This document shows, piece after piece, positions 1 to 9,765 of a stretch of DNA of 64,000 nucleotides. The stretch's first letter is position 1. Each line of letters begins with the position of its first letter. Location: assembly GCA_012517405.1 (NCBI GenBank), contig JAAYVB010000002.1, positions 1 to 64,000 of the forward strand. Reading direction: 5' to 3'. Both the position numbers and the translations under genes were made by a program. This DNA comes from Propionibacterium sp. (GTDB lineage: Bacteria > Actinomycetota > Actinomycetes > Propionibacteriales > Propionibacteriaceae). The notes beneath the pieces were generated by a model. It did no database searches. It saw nothing but the letters and a program-made list of their open reading frames with translations, and was not told where the DNA came from.

Positions 1-11
1 ATGAGCCAGCC

Positions 12-1712
12 TCAGCGGGGCACCAGGGAATCGTTGATCGCCTGCGCGATCGCCGCCAGTTCGGCGTCCGAGGCCGGTTGGCCGAGCACGGCGTTCCAGA
101 CCGGGATCAGCTCGCTCTGGTACTGGTGTCCCTGACCTGCCTGCGGTGTCAGGGCGTCCGGCATGTCGAGGGTGATCTGCCAGAACGTCACCCACGGCAT
201 CCAGGTCATCGTGGCGCCCGACTGGTTGCTGGTCTGTTCCCGCATCCAGTCCGGCTCGCGCCACAGCAGATCCGCCGACCACCAGACCACCGGATCCGAC
301 GCATTCTGCAGGTACACGACCCGTGGATGCTGCTGCCATGGTTCGTACAGGCCGCCGAAATGGTCGTGCTCCAACTCGGCCACGTTGGTGGCGAATCGGA
401 TATTGCGCCCGTTGTCGATCACCGGGGCGACCTCCGGGGAGCCGATCCGGCGGGCTGCGGTCAGCTGTGCCCACAGCGGGGTGAAGCGCGGAGTGCCCGC
501 CCAGACCGCGCCGTAGGCCTCGTCCAGCAGCTCGCCGGGCGAGTCGAAGGCGGCCTGGCTGCCGAAGGCGCCCATCGATTCCCCGCTGACCAGCAGCTTC
601 GGACGATGATCGGCCGGCAGTTGCAGCCAGCGCTGGTAGATGGCCTGCCACAGGTCCCGGCCGGCCTCTGCGGCGCTGCTGCGGTCGATGACGTAGGCCA
701 CGCCGCTGGGCAGGAACGAATACTGCATGCTGGCCGAGGCGACATCGCCACGGGTCAGGTACTCGACCGACGCCAGCGTGTACTCCTCGGTCCAGCCGTT
801 GCTGACGGCGGTCGCGACCATGAGATAGGAACGCTGCCACGCGTTGGTGCGGTCGAGTTCGGCGACCACGGCCTGGGCGGTCGCCTCGATATCGCGTCCC
901 GCACTCAGCCCCGCGTATGCCCGGATCGGTTCCATGGCCGGCTCGCCTGTGACGCGGGCGATGTCCGCCGCGCGAGGGCCGTCAGCGACCACGGCCCGGC
1001 CTTGGCGTCCCAGGGACTCCCAGGACTCGTTCGAGGCTGCACTGCCCGAACGCTCCGGTTCGACAGGGGGCTGGCGCCCGGACCCGGTGATGCCGTTGCT
1101 GGCCGCGGCAGCCTTGGTGATCTCGTCCAGCAGCGGCAAGATGACAGCGCCGCGGGCGAGCAGAACCACGATCAGGGTGACGGTGCTGACCGTGGTGAGT
1201 AGAGCCAGCCAGCCGGGCAGCACGAGGCGCAGGCGATGCCCGATCAGGTGAGCGATCCACAGCGTGGTGCGGCCGGCGCCCAGCAGCAGCGCGAAGATGA
1301 CGATGCCCAGCAACAGCCCGAGCGACTGTCCTCGCCAGCCGGCCGAGGAGACTCCGACGCTGGTAGCCAGCCCCTGCTGGCGTTGCACATTGGCCCACCA
1401 TGAGACGGCGGTGAGCACCACCAGCGCACCGAACCAGCCGCGACGCAACCACCGCTTCCAACCGGGGCTGATGCTGACGGTGAGCTTGGACGCCCGGCTG
1501 AGCGCCACCCAGCCGGCTTGGACGAGCGTGCCGACCGCGTAGCCCACGATCGCCGACAATCCGACGGTGATACCGGTGGCCCACCAGTTGCGGGGCAGCA
1601 GGCTGGGCGACAGCGCCACCCAGCTCATGGCCAACGCCAGGGTGGCTCCGGTGCCGGTGAGCGTCCAGACTGCGGGCCCGTCGCTGGGACGGCGCGTTCG
1701 GGTCGCTGGCAC
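12..1712 (-). CDS. Membrane-anchored alpha/beta-hydrolase (Abhydrolase_9 type)
   Basis: 566-residue protein. The N-terminal third has about five hydrophobic segments (roughly 22-40, 45-70, 92-108, 130-145, 165-190), followed by a polar linker (200-250) and a soluble C-terminal domain. That domain holds the nucleophile elbow GESMG at 377-381, with Ser379 the likely nucleophile. This layout matches the actinobacterial family with an Abhydrolase_9 catalytic domain behind its own membrane domain. The substrate is unknown; a lipid or cell-envelope ester is a guess. The GTG start at 1712 is supported by a TACGCT box 7 nt upstream with no Shine-Dalgarno, suggesting a leaderless mRNA. The gene points the same way as the isochorismate synthase upstream of it. 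Confidence 0.8.
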   Translation of the reverse strand: MPATRTRRPSDGPAVWTLTGTGATLALAMSWVALSPSLLPRNWWATGITVGLSAIVGYAVGTLVQAGWVALSRASKLTVSISPGWKRWLRRGWFGALVVLTAVSWWANVQRQQGLATSVGVSSAGWRGQSLGLLLGIVIFALLLGAGRTTLWIAHLIGHRLRLVLPGWLALLTTVSTVTLIVVLLARGAVILPLLDEITKAAAASNGITGSGRQPPVEPERSGSAASNESWESLGRQGRAVVADGPRAADIARVTGEPAMEPIRAYAGLSAGRDIEATAQAVVAELDRTNAWQRSYLMVATAVSNGWTEEYTLASVEYLTRGDVASASMQYSFLPSGVAYVIDRSSAAEAGRDLWQAIYQRWLQLPADHRPKLLVSGESMGAFGSQAAFDSPGELLDEAYGAVWAGTPRFTPLWAQLTAARRIGSPEVAPVIDNGRNIRFATNVAELEHDHFGGLYEPWQQHPRVVYLQNASDPVVWWSADLLWREPDWMREQTSNQSGATMTWMPWVTFWQITLDMPDALTPQAGQGHQYQSELIPVWNAVLGQPASDAELAAIAQAINDSLVPR

Positions 1713-1719
1713 GGCACCA

Positions 1720-1725
1720 AGCGTA
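1720..1725 (-). promoter_or_regulatory. -10 box of a leaderless promoter for the Abhydrolase_9 gene
   Basis: TACGCT on the minus strand ends 7 nt before the GTG start at 1712. No ribosome-binding site lies between them. Confidence 0.45.
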
Positions 1726-1745
1726 GGACGCTCAGCTGGAGGCGA

Positions 1746-2999
1746 TCACAGTGTTTCGCGCAGGGCGGCTTTCATCGGCGAGAACTTGGCGTCGGTCTCG
1801 ACCAGTTCGGCGTGCGGGTCGGACGCGGCCATGATCCCTCCGCCTGCGTACAACCGCATCCGGGTGGCGTCGGTGGCGTCGATCTGACCGCAGCGCAGTG
1901 CGACCGCCCACTCGCCGTCGCCCTGGGCGTCCATCCAGCCCACGGGCCCGGCGAACCGTCCACGGTCCAGCTGCTCGTAGTGGGCGATCAGCTGCCGGGC
2001 CACATCGGTCGGTGCACCACAGACCGCGGCCGACGGATGGGCGGCGTCGGCCAGCGCCAGCGTGCTCAGCCCGGGCTCCGAGATGCCGCAGATGTCGGTG
2101 GCCAGATGCAGCACATTCGGCAGCGTCAGCACATAGGGTGCCTCGGGCACATGCATGGCCAGCAGATGCCCGCGCAGGGACTCGATCACCGAGTTCACCG
2201 CGAAGCGGTGTTCCTCCAGGTCCTTGGCGGACGAAACCAGTTGGGCGGCCCGCTGGGCATCGTCCACTCCCTCGACCCGGGGAACGGTGCCGGCCAGCAC
2301 CCGCGAGGTGGTCAGGCCGCGTTCACGGCGCACCAGCATCTCGGGGGTCGACCCGACCAGCCCGTCGATCAGGTAATTCCAGCAGGAGCCGTAGCTGGCC
2401 AGCAGCTGGCGCAGCGGCCAGCGGGGGTCTATCGGGTCGTCGGTGCGCGCCTCGATGTCGCGGGCCAGCACGACCTTGCTCGCCTGGCCGGCGCGGATGC
2501 GCAGGGTCATGTCGCGGACCACGCCCATCCACTCGCTCTCGGTGATGCTTCCGGAGCTGAACCGCAACCCGGTGGGTGGGCTGGGTTTCGAGTGGCGGGG
2601 CGGCAACTCGGGGCTCACCCGGTCGTATCCGATCTGGGTCAGCCAGGAGTGGCCCCGGTGCCGGCCGATGATGATCTCCGGGACGATCAGCACCGAGGAG
2701 TACTCGGTGTGGCCAGGATCGAAACAGAAGGTGCCGTAGGTCAGGGGACCGGTGCCGAAGCGCCCCGGCATCTCCGACTCGTTCTCGATCTCGGACACCA
2801 TCTGGCGCCACCAGGCGTCCGCCTCGGTCATCGACGTGCTTTCGTGGCGCGCGACTTCGCCCAGGGCGACGAAGCCGTCGGAGCCCCGAAGGAAGCAGGC
2901 GTCTTCGGCGCAGAGGAAGTCGGTGAGCGGGCCAGGGTCGTCGATCCAGATAGTGGAGGCATGCAGACGAGATGACCCCGGGTTGATGATCACCTGCAC
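1746..2999 (-). CDS. menF: Isochorismate synthase
   Basis: 417 residues with a chorismate-utilising C-terminal domain (motif KVVLARDIEA, then GPVGWMDAQGDGEWAVALR near the end). It converts chorismate to isochorismate, the entry step of menaquinone synthesis; salicylate or siderophore synthesis is the other use of this family. The menaquinone role is favoured because it is divergent from a MenJ-like reductase and lies beside Complex I and a polyprenyl diphosphate synthase. The longest reading starts at GTG 2999. A TACTGT box at 3006-3001 lies 7 nt before the in-frame GTG at 2993, so a leaderless start at residue 3 is equally plausible. Confidence 0.88.
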   Translation of the reverse strand: MQVIINPGSSRLHASTIWIDDPGPLTDFLCAEDACFLRGSDGFVALGEVARHESTSMTEADAWWRQMVSEIENESEMPGRFGTGPLTYGTFCFDPGHTEYSSVLIVPEIIIGRHRGHSWLTQIGYDRVSPELPPRHSKPSPPTGLRFSSGSITESEWMGVVRDMTLRIRAGQASKVVLARDIEARTDDPIDPRWPLRQLLASYGSCWNYLIDGLVGSTPEMLVRRERGLTTSRVLAGTVPRVEGVDDAQRAAQLVSSAKDLEEHRFAVNSVIESLRGHLLAMHVPEAPYVLTLPNVLHLATDICGISEPGLSTLALADAAHPSAAVCGAPTDVARQLIAHYEQLDRGRFAGPVGWMDAQGDGEWAVALRCGQIDATDATRMRLYAGGGIMAASDPHAELVETDAKFSPMKAALRETL

Positions 3000-3000
3000 G

Positions 3001-3006
3001 ACAGTA
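3001..3006 (-). promoter_or_regulatory. -10 box for menF
   Basis: TACTGT on the minus strand. It is 1 nt from the GTG at 2999 but 7 nt from the GTG at 2993, which argues for the shorter leaderless start. Confidence 0.4.
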
Positions 3007-3069
3007 CCTGATGACAGCGACCGGGCCCGGGGGGCGCGACCTCGTTAGGGCTGGGCGATGCCCGCGGGC

Positions 3070-3075
3070 TAGACT
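3070..3075 (+). promoter_or_regulatory. Candidate -10 box upstream of the menJ-like gene
   Basis: TAGACT lies 34 nt before the ATG at 3110, within the 110-nt divergent intergenic region. A clear -35 partner was not found. Confidence 0.3.
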
Positions 3076-3109
3076 TCCCCGAGCGGATCACAGGTCGAGG
3101 AGGTGTGTT

Positions 3110-4441
3110 ATGCCGGAAGCTTCCCGTGCCTCGAGTATCGCTGGGCCACGAGCGTCGGCGATGACGTTTGCCGATCCACAAGCCACCCAGGACGCCGATG
3201 TGGTCGTGGTCGGCGCCGGACCCGGCGGTTCATCGGCGGCGACGTTCCTGGCCCGTCAGGGTCTCGATGTTCTGCTCTTGGAGAAATCCGAGTTCCCCCG
3301 TGAGAAGGTGTGCGGCGACGGGCTGACCCCGCGCACCGTGCGGATGCTGGGCAGGCTGGGCATCGACACCAGCCCGTCGTCGGGATGGGTTCGCAACAAG
3401 GGGCTGCGCATCCACGGCGGACGAACCGAGCCGTTCACGATGGCCTGGCCCGAGCTGACGGCATTTCCTGATTTCGGCCTGGTCTGTCCGCGTTCGGTCT
3501 TCGACGACCTGCTGGCCGGCACGGCCGTGCAGGCCGGTGCGCGGCTGCACACCGGCGTGCGGGTGAGCGCCCCGATCGTCGACGACCGCAGCGGCCGCGT
3601 GGTCGGCGTCACCGATGCGCGCGGCCGCGAGTACCGGGCGCCCATCGTGGTCGCCTGCGACGGTGTCTCGTCCAGGCTGGCCGAGGCGACCGGGCGCACC
3701 AGGCTGGCCAAGCGGCCGCTCGGAGTGGCGGTACGCAGCTACTACACCAGCCCGAAATCCGACATGGAGTGGATCGAGAGCTACCTCGAACTGTGGGACG
3801 GCAAGCCCGGCGAGTCGAACCTGCTGCCGGGCTACGGCTGGGTCTTCGGCTTGGGTGACGGCTCGGCCAACGTGGGGCTGGGCATGCTCGATTCGAGCAA
3901 GGCCTTCGGCAAGACCGACTACCGCCAGCTGATGCGCACCTGGCTCGACAACACTCCCGAGGAGTGGGGTTTCCGCGAAGCCAACCGGCTCGAACCGATC
4001 CGCGGCGCCGCGCTGCCGATGGCGATCAACCGGGCCCCGCTGTACCGCGACGGCCTGATGCTGGTCGGCGACTCCGCCGGCATGGTCAATCCGTTCAACG
4101 GCGAGGGCATCTCGTATGCGATGGAGTCGGCCGAGATGGCCGCCCGTGCCATCGTGGACGCCCGGGCACGCGGCTTCGGCAGCCCGGGTGCCGAACTGGC
4201 CTTCCAGTCCTATCCGAACCAGGTGAAGCAGGCCTGGGGAGGCTACTACCGGCTCGGCACGGTCTTCGTCCAGTTGATCGGGCGTCCCGAGATCATGCAC
4301 CTGTGCGTCACGTATGGACTCCCGCGTAAGCACCTGATGTACCTGGTGCATAAACTGTTGGCGCACCTCACCGATGAGCCACCGGCTGATTTAAGTGATC
4401 GTCTCATTGCATTAATGTCCAGGGTGGCGCCTTCGACATGA
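3110..4441 (+). CDS. Geranylgeranyl reductase family flavoprotein (MenJ-like)
   Basis: 443 residues. An N-terminal Rossmann FAD motif VVVVGAGPGG (31-40), the conserved CGDGLTPR (68-75) and a second FAD-contact motif GDSAGMVNPFNGEGI place it in the geranylgeranyl reductase family. In actinobacteria such proteins partially saturate the menaquinone side chain (MenJ) or reduce geranylgeranyl lipids. MenJ is favoured here because menF is divergent and nuoA-N plus a polyprenyl synthase follow. The reading frame is open from further upstream, but ATG 3110 follows an excellent AGGAGGTG at 7-8 nt and the reductase similarity starts after it. It ends 82 nt before nuoA. Confidence 0.82.
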   Translation: MPEASRASSIAGPRASAMTFADPQATQDADVVVVGAGPGGSSAATFLARQGLDVLLLEKSEFPREKVCGDGLTPRTVRMLGRLGIDTSPSSGWVRNKGLRIHGGRTEPFTMAWPELTAFPDFGLVCPRSVFDDLLAGTAVQAGARLHTGVRVSAPIVDDRSGRVVGVTDARGREYRAPIVVACDGVSSRLAEATGRTRLAKRPLGVAVRSYYTSPKSDMEWIESYLELWDGKPGESNLLPGYGWVFGLGDGSANVGLGMLDSSKAFGKTDYRQLMRTWLDNTPEEWGFREANRLEPIRGAALPMAINRAPLYRDGLMLVGDSAGMVNPFNGEGISYAMESAEMAARAIVDARARGFGSPGAELAFQSYPNQVKQAWGGYYRLGTVFVQLIGRPEIMHLCVTYGLPRKHLMYLVHKLLAHLTDEPPADLSDRLIALMSRVAPST

Positions 4442-4442
4442 C

Positions 4443-4457
4443 GATCACGACGTGATA
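4443..4457. promoter_or_regulatory. Inverted repeat upstream of nuoA
   Basis: ATCAC-GAC-GTGAT (4444-4456) is a 5-3-5 inverted repeat just past the menJ-like stop and 67 nt before nuoA. It could be an operator for the Complex I operon. It is short, so a chance match is possible. Confidence 0.25.
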
Positions 4458-4471
4458 GGACAGAATGGTCC

Positions 4472-4496
4472 TTGATCGCCACCCATTGTTGATCGC
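4472..4496 (+). repeat. Direct repeat TTGATCGC x2 in the nuoA leader
   Basis: TTGATCGC occurs at 4472-4479 and 4489-4496, a 17-nt period, just upstream of the nuoA ribosome-binding site. The function is unknown; it may bind a regulator or be incidental. Confidence 0.35.
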
Positions 4497-4523
4497 GAAA
4501 AAGTAGAGAAGGGCGGAGCAGAC

Positions 4524-4883
4524 ATGAACCCCTATATTCCCATTGCCGGGATGGTGGTTCTGGCTACGGTATTCGTGCTGGCAGCGATCCCGCTGAGCAC
4601 GGTAATCGGGCCCGCGCGATACAACCGCACCAAGTACGACTCCTTCGAGTGTGGGCTTCAGGCGACGCCTCAGCCCACAAATGGCGGTCGCTTCTCGGTG
4701 AAGTATTACGTAACAGCAATGTTGTTTATTATGTTCGACATCGAGATCGTATTCCTTTACCCCTGGGCGGTGGCCTTCGGTGCGCTGGACACGCTCGCCG
4801 TCGCCGCCATGATCTTGTTCATCGTCACCGTCGTCGTTGCCTACTACTACGACCTGCGTCGTGGTGGCCTGGACTGGGACTGA
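4524..4883 (+). CDS. nuoA: NADH-quinone oxidoreductase subunit A
   Basis: 119 residues with three transmembrane helices (about 7-29, 68-90, 92-112). The family loop FECGLQATPQP sits between helices 1 and 2, and the segment FDIEIVFLYPW is conserved. It is a small membrane subunit at the junction between the Complex I arms, next to the quinone site. Start ATG 4524 follows GAAGGGCGGAG. It is the first gene of a complete nuoA-N operon, 18 nt before nuoB. Confidence 0.97.
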   Translation: MNPYIPIAGMVVLATVFVLAAIPLSTVIGPARYNRTKYDSFECGLQATPQPTNGGRFSVKYYVTAMLFIMFDIEIVFLYPWAVAFGALDTLAVAAMILFIVTVVVAYYYDLRRGGLDWD

Positions 4884-4901
4884 ATCGGAAGGGGAGTACT
4901 C

Positions 4902-5459
4902 ATGGGTATCGAAGACCACGTACCTTCGGGTGTCCTGCTGACTACCGTCGAAGCGATCGCAGGCTGGACGCGCAAGGCGTCGTTCTGGCCACTCACGATG
5001 GGCCTGGCCTGCTGCGCCATCGAAATGATGCAATACGGCGGCCCGCGTCACGATGCCGGACGATGGGGTCAAGAGGTCTTCCGCGCCTCACCCCGCCAGG
5101 CGGATCTGATGATCGTCTCCGGACGCGTCAGCCAGAAGATGGCGCCGGTCGTCCGCCAGCTGTGGGACCAGATGCCCAACCCGAAGTGGTGCATCTCGAT
5201 GGGCGTGTGCGCGAGCACTGGCGGCATGTTCAACAACTACGCGATCATTCAGGGCGTCGATCACATCGTCCCGGTCGACATGTACGTGCCGGGTTGTCCG
5301 CCGCGTCCCGACATGTTGATCGATGCAGTCTTCAAGCTGCGTGAGAAAGAACTGCAGTGGGGCCCGATCGGTGCCGATCGCGACAAGGCGATCTCCGAGA
5401 AGGAGGCTGCTGCTCTCGAGGCTCCGGCGCTGCTTGAGCAGAAGGGGCTCATGCGATGA
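4902..5459 (+). CDS. nuoB: NADH-quinone oxidoreductase subunit B
   Basis: 185 residues. It carries the terminal 4Fe-4S cluster N2, which hands electrons to menaquinone. The ligand cysteines are visible: the Cys37-Cys38 pair in [10 protein letters not shown], Cys103 in GVCASTGG and Cys132 in PGCPPRP. RBS GGAAGGGGAG precedes ATG 4902. Its stop overlaps the nuoC start (ATGA), indicating translational coupling. Confidence 0.98.
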   Translation: MGIEDHVPSGVLLTTVEAIAGWTRKASFWPLTMGLACCAIEMMQYGGPRHDAGRWGQEVFRASPRQADLMIVSGRVSQKMAPVVRQLWDQMPNPKWCISMGVCASTGGMFNNYAIIQGVDHIVPVDMYVPGCPPRPDMLIDAVFKLREKELQWGPIGADRDKAISEKEAAALEAPALLEQKGLMR

Positions 5460-6286
5460 GCGACAAGAACTCCGAAGGCAGGGATCCGAAGGTGGTCGGT
5501 ACGGCAGACAACCCGGTCGCCGGTCCCGAAGAAGTGACCAAGGGCGAACTGATCGCCGAGGGAACCGGCTCGGCCAGCGAATTGGCGAGCGGGCCGCACG
5601 CGCATCTGGACCGGGTGCTGGTGCCCCAGGCCCCGACCGAAGGTCCCGTGGTCACGGTCCGCAAGGGCATGTGGGGTCCCGGCCACGGATCCGGCGACAC
5701 CAGCGGCTTCTCGGGCATGACCCGCATCATCGAGATGCCGGGCACCGCCACCCCGCCGTTCGGCGGCTGGTTCGATGATGTCGCCGACCGGGTGGCCGAG
5801 CTGGTGCCGCACTTCGCGTCCCGGGTGATGATCTGGCGCGGCGAGATCACCTTCGTCGTGCTGCGGGAGAAGCTGCTCGAGGTGGTCAAGGCGTTGCGCG
5901 ATGATCCCGCGCTGCGTTTCGAGGTCTGCATGAGCGTTTCCGGTGTGCACTACCCGGAGATGACCGGCAGCGAGTTGCACGCGGTCTACGACCTCCTCAG
6001 CTACACCCACAACCGCCGCATCAGGCTGGAGGTCACCTGCCCCGATGGTGACGCTCATATTCCCAGCGTCGTCCCGGTGTACCCGATGGCGAACTTTCAC
6101 GAGCGCGAGACCTGGGACATGTTCGGCATCATCTTCGACGGCCATCCGGCGCTGACCCGTATCCTGATGCCCGACGACTGGGTCGGTCATCCGCAACGCA
6201 AGGACTACCCCTTGGGCGGCATTCCGGTCGAGTACAAGGGAGCGGTCGTGCCGCCCCCGGACGAGCGCAGGAGCTACCAGGCATGA
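5456..6286 (+). CDS. nuoC: NADH-quinone oxidoreductase subunit C
   Basis: 276 residues, a 30-kDa-subunit protein. An N-terminal extension of about 75 low-complexity residues precedes the fold. The C-terminal family signature runs [16 protein letters not shown], then RILMPDDW and RKDYPLGG. It is a peripheral-arm scaffold subunit packed against NuoD. It is a separate gene here, not fused to nuoD as in E. coli. It overlaps nuoB and nuoD by 4 nt each. Confidence 0.97.
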   Translation: MSDKNSEGRDPKVVGTADNPVAGPEEVTKGELIAEGTGSASELASGPHAHLDRVLVPQAPTEGPVVTVRKGMWGPGHGSGDTSGFSGMTRIIEMPGTATPPFGGWFDDVADRVAELVPHFASRVMIWRGEITFVVLREKLLEVVKALRDDPALRFEVCMSVSGVHYPEMTGSELHAVYDLLSYTHNRRIRLEVTCPDGDAHIPSVVPVYPMANFHERETWDMFGIIFDGHPALTRILMPDDWVGHPQRKDYPLGGIPVEYKGAVVPPPDERRSYQA

Positions 6287-7653
6287 GCGAACAGACGAAG
6301 CGGAGTGCGGGCGTTCCCGGCTCGGAGGACGTTTTCGCGGTACCGGGCGAGCCGATCGCCGATCAGGCCTACTTGTCCTCGGGTGCCGACTGGGACCAGA
6401 TCATCGAATCCCAGCGCGAACGCGCCGACGAGATCATCGTGGTCAATCTCGGCCCGCAGCACCCCTCGACCCACGGCGTGATGCGTCTGGTGCTCGAGAT
6501 GGACGGCGAGAACGTGATGAGCTGTCGTCCGGGCATCGGATTCTTGCATACCGGCATCGAGAAGAACTCCGAGTACCGCACCTGGACGCAGGGCTCGACG
6601 TTCTTCACCCGGATGAACTACGTAGGCGGCATTCATAATGAGGCCGCCTATTCGTTGGCCGTGGACAAGCTGCTCGACATCACCGATGACATCCCGCGGC
6701 GCGGCAACCAGCTGCGGGTGCTCGCGATGGAGACCAACCGCATCGCCTCGCACCTGACCGCGGTGGGCGCCAACTGCCTCGAACTGGGCGCCACCTCACC
6801 TCAGGAGGTCGGCCTGCGCGAGCGGGAACGCATCCTCGAGTTCACCGAGGCGCTGACCGGTCTGCGCATGAACAACGCCTACATTCGGCCGGGCGGCGTC
6901 CAGAACGACATGCCGGACGACGGCATCGACCTGCTGGACGAGTTGATCAAGCAGCTGAGGATCAACGTCCCCGAGATCGCGCTGTTCATGCTCGACAACC
7001 CGATCTTCAAGGCCCGCACTCAGCACATCGGCGTGCTGGATCTGAGCACCTGCATGATGCTCGGCATGACCGGCCCGGTGCTGCGGTCGACCGGCTACCC
7101 CTGGGATCTGCGCAAGACCCAGCCGTATCTGGGCTACGACCACTACGACTTCGATGTCTGCACCGAGACCAGCTGCGATGCCTATGGACGCTTCAAGATC
7201 CGCTGCGACGAGATGATGCAGTCGCTGCGCATCCTCGAGCAGGTGCGCGACGAGCTGGTCGAAAGCCAGGGCGAGCCCTTCCGGGTACAGGATCCCGACC
7301 TCGAATGGCCGAGCGATCTGACGGTGGGCGCCGATGGCCAGGGCAACTCGAACGAGCACATCAAGCACATCATGGGTGAGTCCATGGAAGCGCTGATCCA
7401 CCACTTCAAGAAGGTGACCGAAGGCTTCAAGGTGCCGGCGGGCCAGGTCTACGTGGCCATCGAAGGCCCCGCCGGTGAGCTGGGCGCTCATCTGGTCTCC
7501 GACGGAGGTACCCGGCCGTACCGGGCACATATGCGCGACCCAGGCTTCAACCACGTTCAAGCCCTGCCGATCATGTCCGAAGGTGCGATGCTGTCCGACC
7601 TGCTGATGGCGCTGGCCAGCATCGACCCGGTCATGGGAGGCGTCGACCGATGA
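6283..7653 (+). CDS. nuoD: NADH-quinone oxidoreductase subunit D
   Basis: 456 residues, a 49-kDa-subunit homologue related to hydrogenase large subunits. It contains the conserved [13 protein letters not shown] near residue 61 and forms the quinone-binding cavity with NuoB. A roughly 50-residue N-terminal extension precedes the conserved core. ATG 6283 overlaps the nuoC stop. A 31-nt gap containing AAGGAG separates it from nuoE. Confidence 0.98.
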   Translation: MSEQTKRSAGVPGSEDVFAVPGEPIADQAYLSSGADWDQIIESQRERADEIIVVNLGPQHPSTHGVMRLVLEMDGENVMSCRPGIGFLHTGIEKNSEYRTWTQGSTFFTRMNYVGGIHNEAAYSLAVDKLLDITDDIPRRGNQLRVLAMETNRIASHLTAVGANCLELGATSPQEVGLRERERILEFTEALTGLRMNNAYIRPGGVQNDMPDDGIDLLDELIKQLRINVPEIALFMLDNPIFKARTQHIGVLDLSTCMMLGMTGPVLRSTGYPWDLRKTQPYLGYDHYDFDVCTETSCDAYGRFKIRCDEMMQSLRILEQVRDELVESQGEPFRVQDPDLEWPSDLTVGADGQGNSNEHIKHIMGESMEALIHHFKKVTEGFKVPAGQVYVAIEGPAGELGAHLVSDGGTRPYRAHMRDPGFNHVQALPIMSEGAMLSDLLMALASIDPVMGGVDR

Positions 7654-7684
7654 CGGATATCTTGCTGACAAGGAGTGAGACTCG

Positions 7685-8428
7685 ATGAGCGGGCATGAGT
7701 TCGTCGCGGCATTCGACGATGCCTCCGGTATTGACGTGCATGACGACCGCACCAATATCGGCGAAGACACGATCGCGGAGTTGCGCCAGATCATGGCGCG
7801 CTATCCCGAACCGCGCTCGGCGCTGCTGCCGATGCTGCATCTGGTGCAGTCCGTCGACGGACGTGTCACCGATGCCGGCGTGCAGATCTGCGCCGACCTG
7901 CTGGGCATCTCCACCGCCCAGGTCAACGGCGTGGCCACCTTCTACACCATGTACAAGCGGCGTCCTGCCGGCCATCACCACATCGGGGTGTGCACCACGA
8001 CGGTCTGCGCGGTCATGGGCGGCGACATCCTGCTGGATCAGATGAAGGAACGGCTGGGCATCGACGAGGGCGAGACCACCGAGGACGGCATGTTCAGCCT
8101 GGAGCGCCTCGAGTGCAACGCGGCCTGCGACTTCGCCCCGGTGATGATGGTCAACTGGGAGTTCATGGATTCCATGACCCCCGAGAAGGCCGCCGCCCTG
8201 ATCGACAACCTGGAGGCCGGACGCGAGGTCCGCTCCACCCGCGGAGCGCACATCACCAGCTGGGCCGAGGCCGAACGCGTGCTCGCGGGATTCCCGGACG
8301 GGCTGGCCGACGAAGGTCCCACCGCGGGCCCGGCGTCGCTGGCAGGTCTGAACATCGCCCGCGAGAAGGGCTGGGTTTCGCCGGTTCCTCCCACTTCTGC
8401 TGCTCTCGATGGAGGTGCGTCCGAGTGA
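7685..8428 (+). CDS. nuoE: NADH-quinone oxidoreductase subunit E
   Basis: 247 residues with a thioredoxin-like 2Fe-2S fold (cluster N1a). Two ligand pairs are visible: CTTTVC in GVCTTTVCAVMGG and CNAACD in LECNAACDFAP. The C-terminal tail after the ferredoxin domain (about 65 residues, Ala/Gly rich) is longer than in E. coli NuoE, as is usual in actinobacteria. AAGGAG precedes ATG 7685. The TGA stop overlaps the GTG start of nuoF. Confidence 0.97.
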   Translation: MSGHEFVAAFDDASGIDVHDDRTNIGEDTIAELRQIMARYPEPRSALLPMLHLVQSVDGRVTDAGVQICADLLGISTAQVNGVATFYTMYKRRPAGHHHIGVCTTTVCAVMGGDILLDQMKERLGIDEGETTEDGMFSLERLECNAACDFAPVMMVNWEFMDSMTPEKAAALIDNLEAGREVRSTRGAHITSWAEAERVLAGFPDGLADEGPTAGPASLAGLNIAREKGWVSPVPPTSAALDGGASE

Positions 8429-9765
8429 GCGTTGACGTCCTGACCCCGACTCTGACCGATAACTGGGATCAGCCCGAGGCGTGGAAGATCGCCAACTACG
8501 TCGCCCAGGGCGGCTACCAGGCCGCGCGCAAGGCGGTCGGCATGGATCCGGATGCGATCATCACCTTGGTCAAGGATTCCGGACTGCGCGGTCGTGGCGG
8601 CGCCGGCTTCCCGACCGGCGTGAAGTGGAGCTTCATCCCGCAGACCAACCCGAAGCCCAAGTACCTGGTCATCAACTGCGATGAGTCCGAGCCGGGCACC
8701 TGCAAAGACATGCCGATGCTAATGGCGACCCCGCACACGCTGGTCGAGGGCGTCATCATCAGCTCCTATGCGGTGCGCGCCCATCACGCCTTCATCTACG
8801 TGCGCGGTGAGGTGCTGCATGTGATCCGCCGGCTGCAGCAGGCCGTCGCGGACGCCTACCAGGCCGGCTACCTGGGCAAGGGCATCTTCGGCACCGAGTA
8901 CGACCTCGACATCGTCGTCCATGCCGGTGCCGGCGCCTACATCTGTGGTGAGGAAACCGCGCTGCTCGATTCCCTCGAGGGACGCCGGGGCCAGCCCAGG
9001 CTTCGCCCGCCGTTCCCGGCGGTCGCCGGCCTGTACGCATCGCCGACCGTGGTCAACAACGCCGAGTCCATCGCCTCGGTGCCGGCCATCGTGGCCCGTG
9101 GGGCCGACTGGTACAAGCTGATGGGCACCGAGAAGTCGGCGGGTTCGACGATCTACTCGGTCTCGGGTCATGTCAAGCGCCCCGGACAGTACGAGGCGCC
9201 GCTGGGCACCACCTACCGGACGCTGCTCGACCTGGCCGGCGGCATCCGCGACGGTCACCAGCTGAAGTTCTTCACACCGGGTGGCTCGTCCACCCCGATC
9301 CTGACCCCCGACCAACTTGACGTGCACCTCGACTACGAGGGCGTCGCGGCGGCCGGCTCGATCCTGGGCACCAAGGCGCTGCAGACCTTCGACGAGACGG
9401 TCTCGGTGGTACGCACGACATTGCGGTGGACCGAGTTCTACAAGCACGAGTCCTGCGGCAAGTGCACGCCATGTCGAGAGGGCAGCTGGTGGCTGGTGCA
9501 GACCCTGCACAATCTCGAGCAGGGCAAGGGCCACGAGGGCGACATCGAGAAGATCCTCGACCTGTGCGACAACGTCACGATGAAGAGCTTCTGTACCCTG
9601 GCCGACGGCTTCGTGGCCAACATCACCAGCTCCATCAAGTATTTCCGGGACGAGTTCGAGGCCGGATACCACACCCCGGCCTGGGAACTGTTCCCCTACG
9701 AGAAGAGCGTCTACTTCCCGTACGAACGCGAGAGGATCGCTGTCAGTGAGGGGGCAGACCAGTGA
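8425..9765 (+). CDS. nuoF: NADH-quinone oxidoreductase subunit F (FMN/NADH-binding)
   Basis: 446 residues. It binds NADH and FMN, the electron entry site, and carries 4Fe-4S cluster N3. The FMN motif GRGGAGFPTG, the NADH-region GAGAYICGEETALL, and the cluster ligands ESCGKCTPCREG plus SFCTLAD are present. The frame is open from 7990, inside nuoE, but GTG 8425 is the start: GGAGGTG lies 7 nt before it, it overlaps the nuoE stop by 4 nt, and homology begins there. The stop overlaps the nuoG GTG. Confidence 0.97.
   Translation: MSVDVLTPTLTDNWDQPEAWKIANYVAQGGYQAARKAVGMDPDAIITLVKDSGLRGRGGAGFPTGVKWSFIPQTNPKPKYLVINCDESEPGTCKDMPMLMATPHTLVEGVIISSYAVRAHHAFIYVRGEVLHVIRRLQQAVADAYQAGYLGKGIFGTEYDLDIVVHAGAGAYICGEETALLDSLEGRRGQPRLRPPFPAVAGLYASPTVVNNAESIASVPAIVARGADWYKLMGTEKSAGSTIYSVSGHVKRPGQYEAPLGTTYRTLLDLAGGIRDGHQLKFFTPGGSSTPILTPDQLDVHLDYEGVAAAGSILGTKALQTFDETVSVVRTTLRWTEFYKHESCGKCTPCREGSWWLVQTLHNLEQGKGHEGDIEKILDLCDNVTMKSFCTLADGFVANITSSIKYFRDEFEAGYHTPAWELFPYEKSVYFPYERERIAVSEGADQ

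Noticed and set aside
7990-8424. Extension of nuoF into nuoE as one fused protein
   Set aside because: The extra 145 codons are out of frame with nuoE and are Arg/Gly-rich shadow sequence. GGAGGTG and the GTGA overlap fix the nuoF start at 8425.
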